Shown: positions 18,162-26,869 of the stretch, one piece after another
Numbering within the stretch: position 1 is the stretch's first letter
Layout: the number at the start of each line of letters is the position of its first letter
Source of the DNA: UMGS1994 sp944386155
GTDB taxonomy: Bacteria > Bacillota > Clostridia > TANB77 > CAG-508
Reading direction: 5' to 3'
Assembly: GCA_963931085.1 (NCBI GenBank)
Contig: OZ006973.1
Location: 744,001 to 808,000, forward strand
Length of the DNA: 64,000 nt
Program-made: the position numbers and the translations under genes
The notes under the pieces: model-generated
The model's input: the letters and a program-made list of their open reading frames with translations, nothing else
What the model was told of the DNA's origin: nothing
Databases searched by the model: none

Positions 18162-18758
18162 ATGGACGATTTTTACGAGTCAAGAGGATCAATATATTGT
18201 TACAAAGGTACTAATGTATTGATTAATAAATTAAATATTAGAGATTTTGGAACTTTAATGAAATTAGAAAATAGAATTGCAGTATATAAAGCCTTTGAAC
18301 TTAGGAGAATTGGAATAACTGGAAACTTTGATAAAGAGCATCTTAAAAATATTCATAAATTTATGTTTGAAGATTTATATGATTTTGCAGGTGAATTTAG
18401 AACAGAAAATATTGCAAAAGATGAGTTTAGATTTGCAGAATGGGAATATATTGAATCAGAATTAGACAGATTACTTTCTGAAATCAAAAGTAAAAATTAT
18501 TTTGAAGGATATTCAAAAGAAATGCTTGCAGAAAATCTATCTTATTATTTAGCAGAACTAAATGTACTTCATCCTTTTAGAGAAGGAAATGGAAGAGCTA
18601 TAAGAGAATTTATAAGACAGTTAGCTTTAAAAAATGGATATTTATTAGATATGAGAGAAGTAAGCTCAGAAGAGATGTTATATGCTAGCAAAAAATCAGT
18701 ATATGATACACATGATTTAGAGAAATTAATATATAGATCACTAAAAAAAGAAATATAA
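18162..18758 (+). CDS. fic: Fic-domain AMP transferase (toxin)
   Basis: 198 residues. Fic enzymes transfer AMP or another nucleotide group to target proteins. The active-site motif is complete: HPFREGNGRAIREFIRQLA (residues about 140-158) with catalytic His, metal-binding acidic residue and Gly-Asn-Gly-Arg anion site. The upstream flap region includes LYDFAGEFRTENIAKDEFRFA. The size and lack of other domains resemble Fic toxins of class I, whose inhibitor is a separate small protein. That fits the 55-residue gene directly upstream. Targets in this group are often topoisomerases, but nothing here proves it. A Nudix gene follows after 13 bases and may be co-transcribed. Confidence 0.85.
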   Translation: MDDFYESRGSIYCYKGTNVLINKLNIRDFGTLMKLENRIAVYKAFELRRIGITGNFDKEHLKNIHKFMFEDLYDFAGEFRTENIAKDEFRFAEWEYIESELDRLLSEIKSKNYFEGYSKEMLAENLSYYLAELNVLHPFREGNGRAIREFIRQLALKNGYLLDMREVSSEEMLYASKKSVYDTHDLEKLIYRSLKKEI

Positions 18759-18771
18759 TTTGGAGGGATAA

Positions 18772-19191
18772 ATGAAAGATAGAGTAGCTGCAATAATTTA
18801 TAGAAGAAATAAAGTAATATTAATGCATAGAGAAAAAGGGATTTTCTATGATAAGCAAATATATAATGTAGTTCCCGGAGGAGGAATAGAAGAAGGAGAA
18901 TCATTAGAAGAAGCTTTAAGAAGAGAGATTAGAGAAGAAGTTGGCGTAGAGATAGATATAGAAAATCTTGATAATCCTTTTATATTAAATGATTCAGGAA
19001 GAAAACAATATTTTTTTATTTGCAAACATAGATCTGGAATTGTTGGAACAGGAACAGGTGACGAAGTTAAAAATAATAATTACAAAAAACATGGAAGTTA
19101 TACAGTTATTGAAGTTACAAAGAAAAGAGCTTCACTTTTAGATATAAGACCTAAGGAGATAAAAAAAGTTATATTAGATAATTTTAAATAA
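18772..19191 (+). CDS. Nudix hydrolase
   Basis: 139 residues. The Nudix box is complete: GGGIEEGESLEEALRREI followed by REEVGVEI, with the REXXEE metal site. The start (MKDRVAAIIYRRNKVILMHR) is the usual first strand of Nudix proteins such as MutT and related nucleotide-diphosphate hydrolases. It has Shine-Dalgarno TGGAGG and sits 13 bases behind fic, so the three genes probably form one unit. The substrate is unknown. Confidence 0.82.
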   Translation: MKDRVAAIIYRRNKVILMHREKGIFYDKQIYNVVPGGGIEEGESLEEALRREIREEVGVEIDIENLDNPFILNDSGRKQYFFICKHRSGIVGTGTGDEVKNNNYKKHGSYTVIEVTKKRASLLDIRPKEIKKVILDNFK

Positions 19192-19335
19192 AATAAAACA
19201 AAACAAGAAAAATTTGAAGTAATTTATATACAAAAAATAAAAGAAATAAAAAAAGGTATAAAAAGAAATAAAAAAGTATAAAAAGTATAAAAAATATTAA
19301 AAATTAAAAAATTAAAAAATAAAAATAAATAAACA
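19192..19335. other. A-rich low-complexity spacer
   Basis: Nearly pure A with repeated AAATAAAAAAGTATAAAA blocks. No frame or RNA structure is supported until the terminator. Confidence 0.5.
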
Positions 19336-19379
19336 AAAAACAAAGATTGTATATTATTTATTACAATCTTTGTTTTTTT
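19336..19379. terminator. bidirectional terminator between Nudix gene and unknown gene
   Basis: AAAACAAAGATTGTA and TACAATCTTTGTTTT arms carry an A run on one side and a T run on the other, so it can serve both convergent genes. Confidence 0.85.
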
Positions 19380-19424
19380 ATCTTCATTTTAAGTTTAAAT
19401 TTAAATTTAGATTTAAGTTTAAGA

Positions 19425-20123
19425 TTATTTGGAAATAGAATCTTCTGAAATAGTAATACCTTTTTTATTAATTTCTGAGATTGTTGATTTTTTCTTTTCC
19501 TGCCACTTATCTGAATTAATTTTATCAAATCCAATTCTAGCAGTTCCAACGGTTTTATCATCTCCAAACATACTTACAGCAAGCTTAGCTTCTGGAGTTT
19601 TATTTAAAAAATCTGGATCTTTTAATTGACTTTTCTTAAACGAATGAGTTTCAAAATCTAAGTTTTCGAGAAATTTTAATTCTCTACCAAGTAATATTGG
19701 AGAAATCATATATATACTATCTATGTCTTCATACATTCCAGATTGCTTAGCTCTATTTAATCTATCTATAGCATCTAATAAATATAAATTTACAGTGTTA
19801 ATTGTTCCAGAGATTCCTTTTTTCTCAATCATACCATGTAAATCACCTGGAAGATGTAAGTGTAAGCAACTACCGGCTCTTCCATAAGTGAACATCTTAT
19901 TTACTGGTTTATGATCATCATGCTGAACTCTAGATTCAACTTCTGCTATTTTTCTTTCTAAAAAATCATGAATTGATTTTTCTGTCCCACCAGCTTTTTT
20001 TACTGCTTCATCTATAGATTTTTCGTCCATTAGATCTATTTTACCTAATAGATAATTTACTATATTTTGATTATTTTCTGTTCTCATAGACATTAGTAGT
20101 GATTTAACTTCTTGTTTGTTCAT
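19425..20123 (-). CDS. conserved-looking protein of unknown function
   Basis: 232 residues, soluble, starting MNKQEVKSLLMSMRTENNQN after AGAGGTG. Distinct features are FTYGRAGSCLHLHLPGDLHG (residues about 80-98), with two His around Leu plus PGDLH, and a helical region with AIDRLNRAK and DIDSIYMISPILLGRELKFLE. The tail is Ser/Lys-rich. The His/Asp pattern could bind a metal, but I do not recognise the family. Codon use is native and no CGG is present. It is a single gene convergent with the Nudix gene. Confidence 0.6.
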   Translation of the reverse strand: MNKQEVKSLLMSMRTENNQNIVNYLLGKIDLMDEKSIDEAVKKAGGTEKSIHDFLERKIAEVESRVQHDDHKPVNKMFTYGRAGSCLHLHLPGDLHGMIEKKGISGTINTVNLYLLDAIDRLNRAKQSGMYEDIDSIYMISPILLGRELKFLENLDFETHSFKKSQLKDPDFLNKTPEAKLAVSMFGDDKTVGTARIGFDKINSDKWQEKKKSTISEINKKGITISEDSISK

Positions 20124-20187
20124 AAAATCACCTCTATCTATAATTATACCATAGATTTAAGAAAAAGTCTAAATCTTGGAAATTAAA

Positions 20188-20228
20188 AAGAGGGGCCATC
20201 CATGCGCGTGCATAGATAGCCCCAAAAG
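20188..20228 (-). terminator. terminator of the small foreign gene
   Basis: Reading the minus strand, a GGGGC...GCCCC stem with an inner ATGC/GCAT part is followed by CTCTTTTTAATTT. Confidence 0.75.
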
Positions 20229-20246
20229 ATGTCCTGCAGAAAATTA

Positions 20247-20597
20247 TTATTTGAGTCCAAGATAGATAAAATCAACATTTTCTGGACTAATCTGCGGGAT
20301 GGTACGAGCAAAATAGAATTTGTAGAAAGCTTTGCAGGAGCTGTCTTTTTCGAAAGTTTGCTCTTTTAAAGAATTACACATCAGAAAGTCTGAGATAGGG
20401 CTTTGACCAATGGGAAGGTCTAAACCATAAAGAAGTGGCTTGATTGACATTCCTTCTTGAAGCCCTTTACAAACTTCAGTTGTGTCAGAAATGAATTCCT
20501 GAAAATTCTCTTTGGAGCTCTTTGGAATTGCTACTCCTCTGTATTCAGCTTTGTTAAAAATTACAATAGTTGAATTTTTCCGTGTGATTTCTATCAT
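20247..20597 (-). CDS. small protein of foreign composition, function unknown
   Basis: 116 residues, MIEITRKNSTIVIFNKAEYR onwards, with Shine-Dalgarno AAGGAGG. Composition differs from flanking genes (GGG, CTC, CCC, GCT are frequent). Codon 6 is CGG followed by A (20580-20582), and it must be read in the normal frame because a +1 shift quickly ends the frame. No motif is recognised. Like the genes at 16097 and 29481-30692, it is a solitary cassette with its own GC-rich terminator between native genes. Confidence 0.55.
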   Translation of the reverse strand: MIEITRKNSTIVIFNKAEYRGVAIPKSSKENFQEFISDTTEVCKGLQEGMSIKPLLYGLDLPIGQSPISDFLMCNSLKEQTFEKDSSCKAFYKFYFARTIPQISPENVDFIYLGLK

Positions 20598-20676
20598 GTC
20601 GTTCCTCCTTAATTTAGTCTATATAGTAGACGAGTTTCATATATATGATATCATGGTTACATAGATTTGACAAATT

Positions 20677-21273
20677 TTATCTATCAACTATTTGATTCAT
20701 ATAGAATTTTGTTTTAGATAATTTATCTTGAATGTTATTTAAAGCTTCGCCAAATCTTTGGAAGTGAACGATCTCACGTTCTCTTAAGAAACGAAGTGGA
20801 TCTACTACATCTGGGTCATCAGCACATAAATCAATTAATTTCTCATAAGTCATTCTGGCTTTTTGCTCAGCTGCTAAATCTTCTTGAAGATCTGCTATTG
20901 GATCGCTTGTTACTTGAAGTGTTTGTGCACTAAAGGCCATACCACTTGCACTTTGTGGGTAAGTGCCCCAACCATGGTCTGTATAATAATCGCCAAGTCC
21001 TGCTTTTTCTAGTTCTTCAGGTGATACACCATCTGTTAATTGATGTACCATAGTAGAGACCATCTCTAAATGAGCTAACTCTTCTGTACCAACATCATTT
21101 AATATAGCTTTAGATTTTTGATCAGGCATTCCTATCCTTTGAGAAATATATCTCATAGCAGCTCCAATTTCACCATTTGGTCCACCATATTGTGAAATAA
21201 TAAATTTAGCAAGTCTAGGATTAGGATTTTTAATATTTACCGGATATTCTAGCTTTTTTTGATATAACCACAT
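20677..21273 (-). CDS. cotJC: spore coat protein CotJC (manganese-catalase family)
   Basis: 198 residues, MWLYQKKLEYPVNIKNPNPR onwards. It is a ferritin-like protein of the Mn-catalase group with the Glu/His metal-ligand pattern: NGEIGAAMRY, GTEELAHLEMV, EQKARMTYEKLI and REREIVHFQRFGEAL. In Bacillus and Clostridia it is part of the inner spore coat and may break down peroxide. Its start overlaps the cotJB stop (TAATG). It is the last gene of a three-gene operon on the minus strand. Confidence 0.93.
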   Translation of the reverse strand: MWLYQKKLEYPVNIKNPNPRLAKFIISQYGGPNGEIGAAMRYISQRIGMPDQKSKAILNDVGTEELAHLEMVSTMVHQLTDGVSPEELEKAGLGDYYTDHGWGTYPQSASGMAFSAQTLQVTSDPIADLQEDLAAEQKARMTYEKLIDLCADDPDVVDPLRFLREREIVHFQRFGEALNNIQDKLSKTKFYMNQIVDR

Positions 21274-21548
21274 TACAAATTACCTCCTTTTTCCCATGGC
21301 CAAGGCTCTTCTAACCATCTCCATTTATTACATGGACATTGAATAGATAGAGGACCAAACATAGATTCATATTTATCAGTAATTTTTCTTAAATGATTTG
21401 CATGTTTATTATGAAGGCATAGAGCTACTTTGTCATCAGGATTGATATCTAAATATAATCCAAGCTCAATAATATAAAAAGTACATTCTTGAATTTCTTT
21501 TAAAAGAGTTTCTTTTTCAGAATTTATATTTTTGCAATTTTCATCCAT
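21273..21548 (-). CDS. cotJB: spore coat protein CotJB
   Basis: 91 residues. The start MDENCKNINSEKETLLKEIQ is chosen at 21548 because AAGGAGG lies at good distance and the ATG overlaps the cotJA stop (TAATG). The core ECTFYIIELGLYLDINPDD and the C-terminal KWRWLEEPWPWE are typical of CotJB. It is a spore coat component made in the mother cell. Translational coupling to both neighbours is visible from the overlaps. Confidence 0.92.
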   Translation of the reverse strand: MDENCKNINSEKETLLKEIQECTFYIIELGLYLDINPDDKVALCLHNKHANHLRKITDKYESMFGPLSIQCPCNKWRWLEEPWPWEKGGNL

Positions 21549-21892
21549 TATAAACAACCTCCTTCATAATCCTTAGATTGTTTTAAATAGTTTAATATTT
21601 CTTGTGATTGACCAGGACAATATGGGCTTACAAGTTCAGGAAAAATACTTCCCATTTTAAGTCCATATTTACTTTGATATACATTATTAATATATTGATG
21701 TGGTACATATGAACTTGCATATAATAAAGTATTTGGGAAAATATTATTATTTTCAAAACCACAAGAACAATTATTTATATTAGTTTCATTATTATTGCTT
21801 GGGTTAATGCAAGAAGTTTCATACATCTTGTTTTCTTCATTTAAACAGTCAAAATCTTGCATATTACTACACATATTACATTGTCTAAACAT
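21548..21892 (-). CDS. cotJA: spore coat associated protein CotJA
   Basis: 114 residues. The CotJA core is in the second half: ASSYVPHQYINNVYQSKYGL, then KMGSIFPELVSPYCPGQSQE. The N-terminal 50 residues are an extra Cys/Asn-rich stretch (FRQCNMCSNMQDFDCLN, SCINPSNNNETNINNCSCGF) with seven cysteines, which could cross-link in the coat. First gene of cotJABC, with Shine-Dalgarno AAAGGAGG. Confidence 0.9.
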   Translation of the reverse strand: MFRQCNMCSNMQDFDCLNEENKMYETSCINPSNNNETNINNCSCGFENNNIFPNTLLYASSYVPHQYINNVYQSKYGLKMGSIFPELVSPYCPGQSQEILNYLKQSKDYEGGCL

Positions 21893-21924
21893 ATTTTTAT
21901 TTCCTCCTTTTATCTATATAGTAT

Positions 21925-21955
21925 ATAGTATGAGTTTAATGATAAGTTCGTTATA
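21925..21955 (-). promoter_or_regulatory. possible mother-cell sigma-E type promoter for cotJABC
   Basis: On the minus strand CATACTAT (21932-21925) resembles the sigma-E -10 box (CATACA-T). The -35 side is not a clear match. Support comes mainly from the known sporulation control of cotJ operons. Confidence 0.35.
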
Positions 21956-22058
21956 TTTTTTAGTTTCAAAGTAATAATTTTATTTATAAAAAATATAATT
22001 TAAATATAAGCTTTTGATTATACTCATAAAAACAATAGTACACGAGGCACAACTTATG

Positions 22059-22090
22059 AAAAATAGTATTATTTAATACTATTTTTCTTT
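22059..22090. terminator. orphan hairpin between divergent cotJA and recJ
   Basis: AAAAATAGTATTA and TAATACTATTTTT arms with a T run lie between divergently transcribed genes, where no terminator is needed. It could end a short unannotated transcript from about 21960-22060, but no promoter or frame is convincing. Confidence 0.5.
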
Positions 22091-22239
22091 TTTCTTTATA
22101 ATATAAAAAATAATATTTTGTATTATGAAATAAAAATATAAAAGAATAAATTGCTTAAGTTAAATAAAATACCTAAAAAGTATTTAAAAAAAGTTAAAAA
22201 TAAGGTATAATAGAAGAAATTTTTATTAGGAGAAAGTAA

Positions 22240-23928
22240 ATGTATAAAAAGTGGAGGTATCAAGAAGTTGATTCAAGTTTAGTAGAAGAAATTTCAAGTA
22301 AGAATAATATTTCTGAATTATTAGCAACTGTACTTATAAATAGAGGAATAAAAACTAAAAAAGAAATAGATATTTTTTTAAATCCGACTAGAAATGATTT
22401 TCATGATCCATATTTAATTAAAGACATGGATTTAGCAGTAGATAGAATTTTAAAAGCGATAAAAAATAATGAAAAAACGATTATATATGGAGATTATGAT
22501 GTAGATGGAATAACTAGTATAACTGTACTTAAAAAGTTTTTAAAAGAAAGAGGATTAGATGTCGGATATTATATTCCAAATAGATTAGATGAAGGATATG
22601 GATTAAATAAAGCGGCAATAGAAAAAATTGCAAAAGAAGGATATACATTAATAATTACTGTAGATTGTGGTATCTCAGGACTAGAAGAAGTTGAATATGC
22701 TTCTTTACTTGGAATAGATACTATAGTAACAGATCACCATGAACCAATGGAACAGCTTCCAAATGCTATAGCTGTAGTAGATAACAAAAGAAAGGATAGT
22801 ACATATCCATTTAAAAGCTTAGCAGGAGTCGGAGTTGTTTTTAAATTGACTCAAGCGATAGGAAAAAAATTGAATTTACCAGAAAAGGAGTATTTAAAAT
22901 ATTTAGATATTGTATGTATAGGAACAATATCAGATATAGTTCCTTTAATAGACGAAAATAGAGTAATTGCTAAATTGGGACTTAAATTAGTGGAAGTAAC
23001 AAAAAATATAGGACTAAAGTCTTTGCTTGATGCATCTGGTTATAAAGAAATAAATTCTAATACTATTTCATTCGGAATTGCACCTAGAATAAATGCTTGT
23101 GGAAGAATGGGATATGAGGAAGAAGCATTAAAATTATTTTTAACTGAAGATGAAACTGAGGCTAAAATAATTACAGACAGATTAAATAAATATAATAAAG
23201 ATAGACAAGATATAGAAAAATCAATATTTGAAGAGGCAATAAGTAAAATCGAAGAAAATCATTTAGATAAAAATAATTCAATAGTTCTTGGAGCTGAAGG
23301 ATGGCATCATGGAGTAATTGGAATTGTATCTTCAAAAATAACTGATATTTATTTTAAACCTTCTATTTTAGTTTGTTTTGAAGGTGATGAAGCTAAAGGA
23401 TCTGGAAGGAGTATTCCAGGATTTGATCTTCATGAAGCATTAAGCTATATGTCTGACTATTTAGAAAAATATGGTGGTCATGAAATGGCAATAGGATTAA
23501 GCTTAAAAAGAGAAAACTTTAAAAAGCTACAAGAAAAATTTGAAGAATATGTTACAAAAAAAGATATTAGTGATATATTACCAATTATAGAGATAGATAA
23601 AATTATAACATTAAAAGATTTACATACTGATACAGTAAGAGAACTTGATATGTTAGAACCTTTTGGAGAAGCAAATAAAAGACCAGTTTTTGTTTACAAA
23701 AATTTAAAAATTGATTCAATAAGAGCCCTTTCAGAAGGAAAACATTTAAAATTAACTTTAAAAGATGGAAATACAATAATAAATGCAATAGGATTTAATT
23801 TAGGAAATTATTCAAAAGACTATACAATAGGTGATAAAATTGATGTAGCAGGAATGCTAGAGATTAATTCATTTAATGGTATAGATAGTGTCCAAATAAA
23901 TATAAAAGATATAATGAAATCCTATTAA
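22240..23928 (+). CDS. recJ: single-stranded-DNA exonuclease RecJ
   Basis: 562 residues. RecJ degrades single-stranded DNA 5'-3' in recombination and repair. DHH-superfamily motifs are clear: YGDYDVDGITS (about residue 87), VDCGISG, VTDHHEP, PFKSLAGVGVVFKL, and the DHHA1 block GRMGYEEEAL with WHHGVIGIVSS and GSGRSIPGFDLHEAL. The C-terminal OB region is present (LKLTLKDGNTINAIGF-like). First gene of the operon recJ-rsh-MBL-hisS-spoIIP, an order seen in many Clostridia. Shine-Dalgarno AGGAG. Confidence 0.92.
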   Translation: MYKKWRYQEVDSSLVEEISSKNNISELLATVLINRGIKTKKEIDIFLNPTRNDFHDPYLIKDMDLAVDRILKAIKNNEKTIIYGDYDVDGITSITVLKKFLKERGLDVGYYIPNRLDEGYGLNKAAIEKIAKEGYTLIITVDCGISGLEEVEYASLLGIDTIVTDHHEPMEQLPNAIAVVDNKRKDSTYPFKSLAGVGVVFKLTQAIGKKLNLPEKEYLKYLDIVCIGTISDIVPLIDENRVIAKLGLKLVEVTKNIGLKSLLDASGYKEINSNTISFGIAPRINACGRMGYEEEALKLFLTEDETEAKIITDRLNKYNKDRQDIEKSIFEEAISKIEENHLDKNNSIVLGAEGWHHGVIGIVSSKITDIYFKPSILVCFEGDEAKGSGRSIPGFDLHEALSYMSDYLEKYGGHEMAIGLSLKRENFKKLQEKFEEYVTKKDISDILPIIEIDKIITLKDLHTDTVRELDMLEPFGEANKRPVFVYKNLKIDSIRALSEGKHLKLTLKDGNTIINAIGFNLGNYSKDYTIGDKIDVAGMLEINSFNGIDSVQINIKDIMKSY

Positions 23929-23953
23929 TTAAAATAAAGATTGGGGGATTTAT

Positions 23954-26143
23954 ATGGTAAAAGAAGAAAAAACAATTGAAGATGTAATAAAAGTAGCTAA
24001 AGAGAAAAATAGAAAAACAGATGCTAAGCTTATAATGCGTGCGTATGAATATGCGAAAAAACATCATGGCGATCAAAAGAGAAAATCTGGAGAACCATAT
24101 ATAATCCATCCACTTCAAGTAGCATACACATTAGCAGGGCTTGAACTTGATGCAGAGACAATATCTGCAGCACTTCTTCATGATGTTGTAGAAGATACAG
24201 ATGTTACACACGAAGATTTAGTAAAAGATTTTGGGAACACTATTGCAGAAATGGTTGAAGGAGTTACTAAACTTGGTAAATTAAATTACACGACTAAAGA
24301 AGAGCAACAAGTTGAAGATTATAGAAAAATGTTCCTTGCAATGGGAAAAGATATAAGAGTTATATTAATTAAACTTGCAGATAGACTTCATAATATGAGA
24401 ACTCTTAAATATTTATCTAGAGATAGACAAATAGCAAATGCTAAAGAAACAATGGATTTATATGCACCACTTGCAAATAGACTTGGTATTTATTCTCTAA
24501 AATGGGAGCTAGAAGATTTAGCATTCAAATATTTATATCCTGATGAATACCATGAAATTGTAAAGGGGTTAGATAAAAAAAGAGATGAGAGATTAGCATT
24601 TATTGATAAGATAATGGAACAATTAAAAGTAGAACTTAAAAATGCTAAAATTACAGCAGAAGTAACAGGAAGGGCAAAGCACTTATATAGTATTTATAGA
24701 AAAATGAAAAGAGATAATACAACTCTAGATCAAATATATGACTTATTTGCTCTTAGAATTTTAGTAAATTCTATAAGAGATTGTTATGCAGCTCTTGGTG
24801 TAGTACATGATTTATATAATCCTATGCCAGGAAGATTTAAAGATTATATAGCAGTTCCAAAAAAGAACATGTATCAATCTATACATACAACTTTAATTGG
24901 TCCTGGAGGAGTACCTTTTGAAGTACAAATTCGTACATGGGATATGCATAGAGTGGCAGAGTTTGGTATTGCAGCTCATTGGGCTTATAAGGAAGCTAGT
25001 AATAAAGGTAAGAAACAATCTGTTGTAGTTACAGACGATAAATTATCATGGCTTCGTGAGACTTTAGAGTGGCAAAAAGATACTTTAAATCCTGATGAAT
25101 TTATGAATACTTTAAAACAAGAACTTTTTGAAGATGAAGTTCACGTATTTACTCCAAAAGGAGATATAAAAGTTCTTCCAAGAGGAAGTACTCCAATAGA
25201 TTTAGCATATGCTATTCATGAACAAGTTGGTAATAAAATGATAGGTGCTAAAATTAATAGTAAGATGATGCCTATTGTTACTAAACTTAAAAATGGTGAT
25301 ATTGTAGAGATTATAACATCTGATTCTTCTAAAGGCCCTAGTAGAGATTGGCTTAAATTCGTTAAGAGTTCTACTGCAAAAACTAGAATACAAAGATGGT
25401 TTAAAAAGGCTCAAAGAGAAGAAAATATAGAAAAAGGTAAAGACTTAATTGAAAAAGAAATTAAGAAAATAGGAATGAAACATGCAGATTTATTTAAGAC
25501 AGACTGGCTACAGATTGCTTTAGATAGATATAAATATTCTACAGTAGAAGATATGTATGCAAGCATTGGTTTTGGTGCAATGTCTGCTACTAAAATAATT
25601 GCTAGACTTCTTGAAGAATATAAGAAAGAGCATGCGGAAGAAGATTTAGAAGAGAAAATTTCAGAACTTAGTAAACGTAAACCTCAACCAAAACCTTCAA
25701 AGACAGGTGTTATAGTAGAAGGAATAGATAATTGTTTAGTTAAACTTTCAAAATGTTGTAACCCACTTCCAGGAGATTCAATAGTAGGATATATTACAAA
25801 AGGTAGAGGTGTATCTGTACATCGTACAGACTGTGTAAATGTCAAAGACTTGCTTTCAGAAGAAAATAGAATGATAGATGTATATTGGGCAAAAGAAGCA
25901 AAAACAACTTATAATGTAGATATAGAAGTTTATGCAAATGATAGAACAGGTCTTTTAGCAGACGTAATAAAAGAAATTACAGGGGCAAAAGTAAACATGA
26001 TAGCAGTAAATACTAAAACTACAAAAGAAAGAATTGCAATTATTTATATTACAATAGAACTTGAAAATCTTAATGAATTAAATCAAATAATAAAAACATT
26101 AAGAAAAGTAGATAGTGTTTATGAAGTTAAGAGAAGAAAATAA
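23954..26143 (+). CDS. relA: bifunctional (p)ppGpp synthetase/hydrolase (RSH)
   Basis: 729 residues, the usual length of long RSH enzymes. Domains in order: HD hydrolase (KKHHGDQKRKSGEPYIIHPL with HDVVEDTDV), synthetase (TGRAKHLYSIYRKMKRDNT, YDLFALRILV, PMPGRFKDYIAVPKKNMYQS), TGS (VFTPKGDIKVLPRGSTPIDLAY), a zinc-finger-like CCNPLPGDSIVGY with VHRTDC, and ACT (DVDIEVYANDRTGLL-like). Both active sites look intact, so it can make and break the stringent-response alarmone. It lies 25 bases after recJ. Confidence 0.93.
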   Translation: MVKEEKTIEDVIKVAKEKNRKTDAKLIMRAYEYAKKHHGDQKRKSGEPYIIHPLQVAYTLAGLELDAETISAALLHDVVEDTDVTHEDLVKDFGNTIAEMVEGVTKLGKLNYTTKEEQQVEDYRKMFLAMGKDIRVILIKLADRLHNMRTLKYLSRDRQIANAKETMDLYAPLANRLGIYSLKWELEDLAFKYLYPDEYHEIVKGLDKKRDERLAFIDKIMEQLKVELKNAKITAEVTGRAKHLYSIYRKMKRDNTTLDQIYDLFALRILVNSIRDCYAALGVVHDLYNPMPGRFKDYIAVPKKNMYQSIHTTLIGPGGVPFEVQIRTWDMHRVAEFGIAAHWAYKEASNKGKKQSVVVTDDKLSWLRETLEWQKDTLNPDEFMNTLKQELFEDEVHVFTPKGDIKVLPRGSTPIDLAYAIHEQVGNKMIGAKINSKMMPIVTKLKNGDIVEIITSDSSKGPSRDWLKFVKSSTAKTRIQRWFKKAQREENIEKGKDLIEKEIKKIGMKHADLFKTDWLQIALDRYKYSTVEDMYASIGFGAMSATKIIARLLEEYKKEHAEEDLEEKISELSKRKPQPKPSKTGVIVEGIDNCLVKLSKCCNPLPGDSIVGYITKGRGVSVHRTDCVNVKDLLSEENRMIDVYWAKEAKTTYNVDIEVYANDRTGLLADVIKEITGAKVNMIAVNTKTTKERIAIIYITIELENLNELNQIIKTLRKVDSVYEVKRRK

Positions 26144-26155
26144 AGGTGGATACAA

Positions 26156-26806
26156 ATGATATTAAAAACAGTAAAAGTTAAAATAGAAAATAAAAACTTA
26201 ATTACTAATTGTTATATTATAATGGATGAAAAGACTAAAGAGGCAATGGTAATAGATCCAGGTGCTGAATGTGATAAAATAATAGATATGTTAGATATGT
26301 TAGAGTGTAACGTAAAATATATACTATTAACTCATTGCCATGCAGACCACATAGGAGCTATATCAGAACTTAAAGAAAGAAAAGGTGGAAAAATATTAAT
26401 TAGTAGACAAGACAGTATAGGTCTATATAAAGAAGATATAAATTTAGCATATTATGTTGAAATAAATATTCCAGAACTTGAAGCAGATTCCAGATTAGAT
26501 GATGAAGATATAATTCATATTGGAGACTTAGAGTTTAAAGTTATTTTAACACCAGGACACACAAAGGGTGGAATATGTTTATATAATAAAGAACATTCTT
26601 TAATGTTTACAGGAGATACTATATTTGCTGGAACATGGGGAAGGACAGATCTTCCGACAGGAAGTTTAGAAGAGATTATGGATTCTATTGTAAATAAGAT
26701 TTTAAAATATCCTGATGATACAATTTTATATCCAGGTCATGGAAGGTCTACTTTAATTGGTGATGAAAAGCCGATATATTTAGAACTTAGAAAAAAAGAA
26801 TTTTGA
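26156..26806 (+). CDS. metallo-beta-lactamase fold hydrolase (glyoxalase II-like)
   Basis: 216 residues. The zinc site motif LTHCHADHIGAI (HxHxDH) is followed by FTPGHTKGGICLY-type and MFTGDTIFAGTWGRTDL, and a final YPGHGRST. This is the YcbL/YqgX subgroup of glyoxalase II-like hydrolases that usually follows rsh in Firmicutes. The substrate may be a thioester such as lactoylglutathione or a bacillithiol analogue, but this is not proven. The gap to rsh is 12 bases, so it is co-transcribed. Confidence 0.85.
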   Translation: MILKTVKVKIENKNLITNCYIIMDEKTKEAMVIDPGAECDKIIDMLDMLECNVKYILLTHCHADHIGAISELKERKGGKILISRQDSIGLYKEDINLAYYVEINIPELEADSRLDDEDIIHIGDLEFKVILTPGHTKGGICLYNKEHSLMFTGDTIFAGTWGRTDLPTGSLEEIMDSIVNKILKYPDDTILYPGHGRSTLIGDEKPIYLELRKKEF

Positions 26807-26869
26807 TATTATATTAAATAATTTTTAATAAATAATAGTAAGTATAAAAATAAAAATGGAGTGAAAAAT

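Noticed and set aside
19192..19335. A-rich stretch as a possible gene or CRISPR-like repeat
   Set aside because: It is low-complexity A-run DNA without regular unit length or spacer structure.
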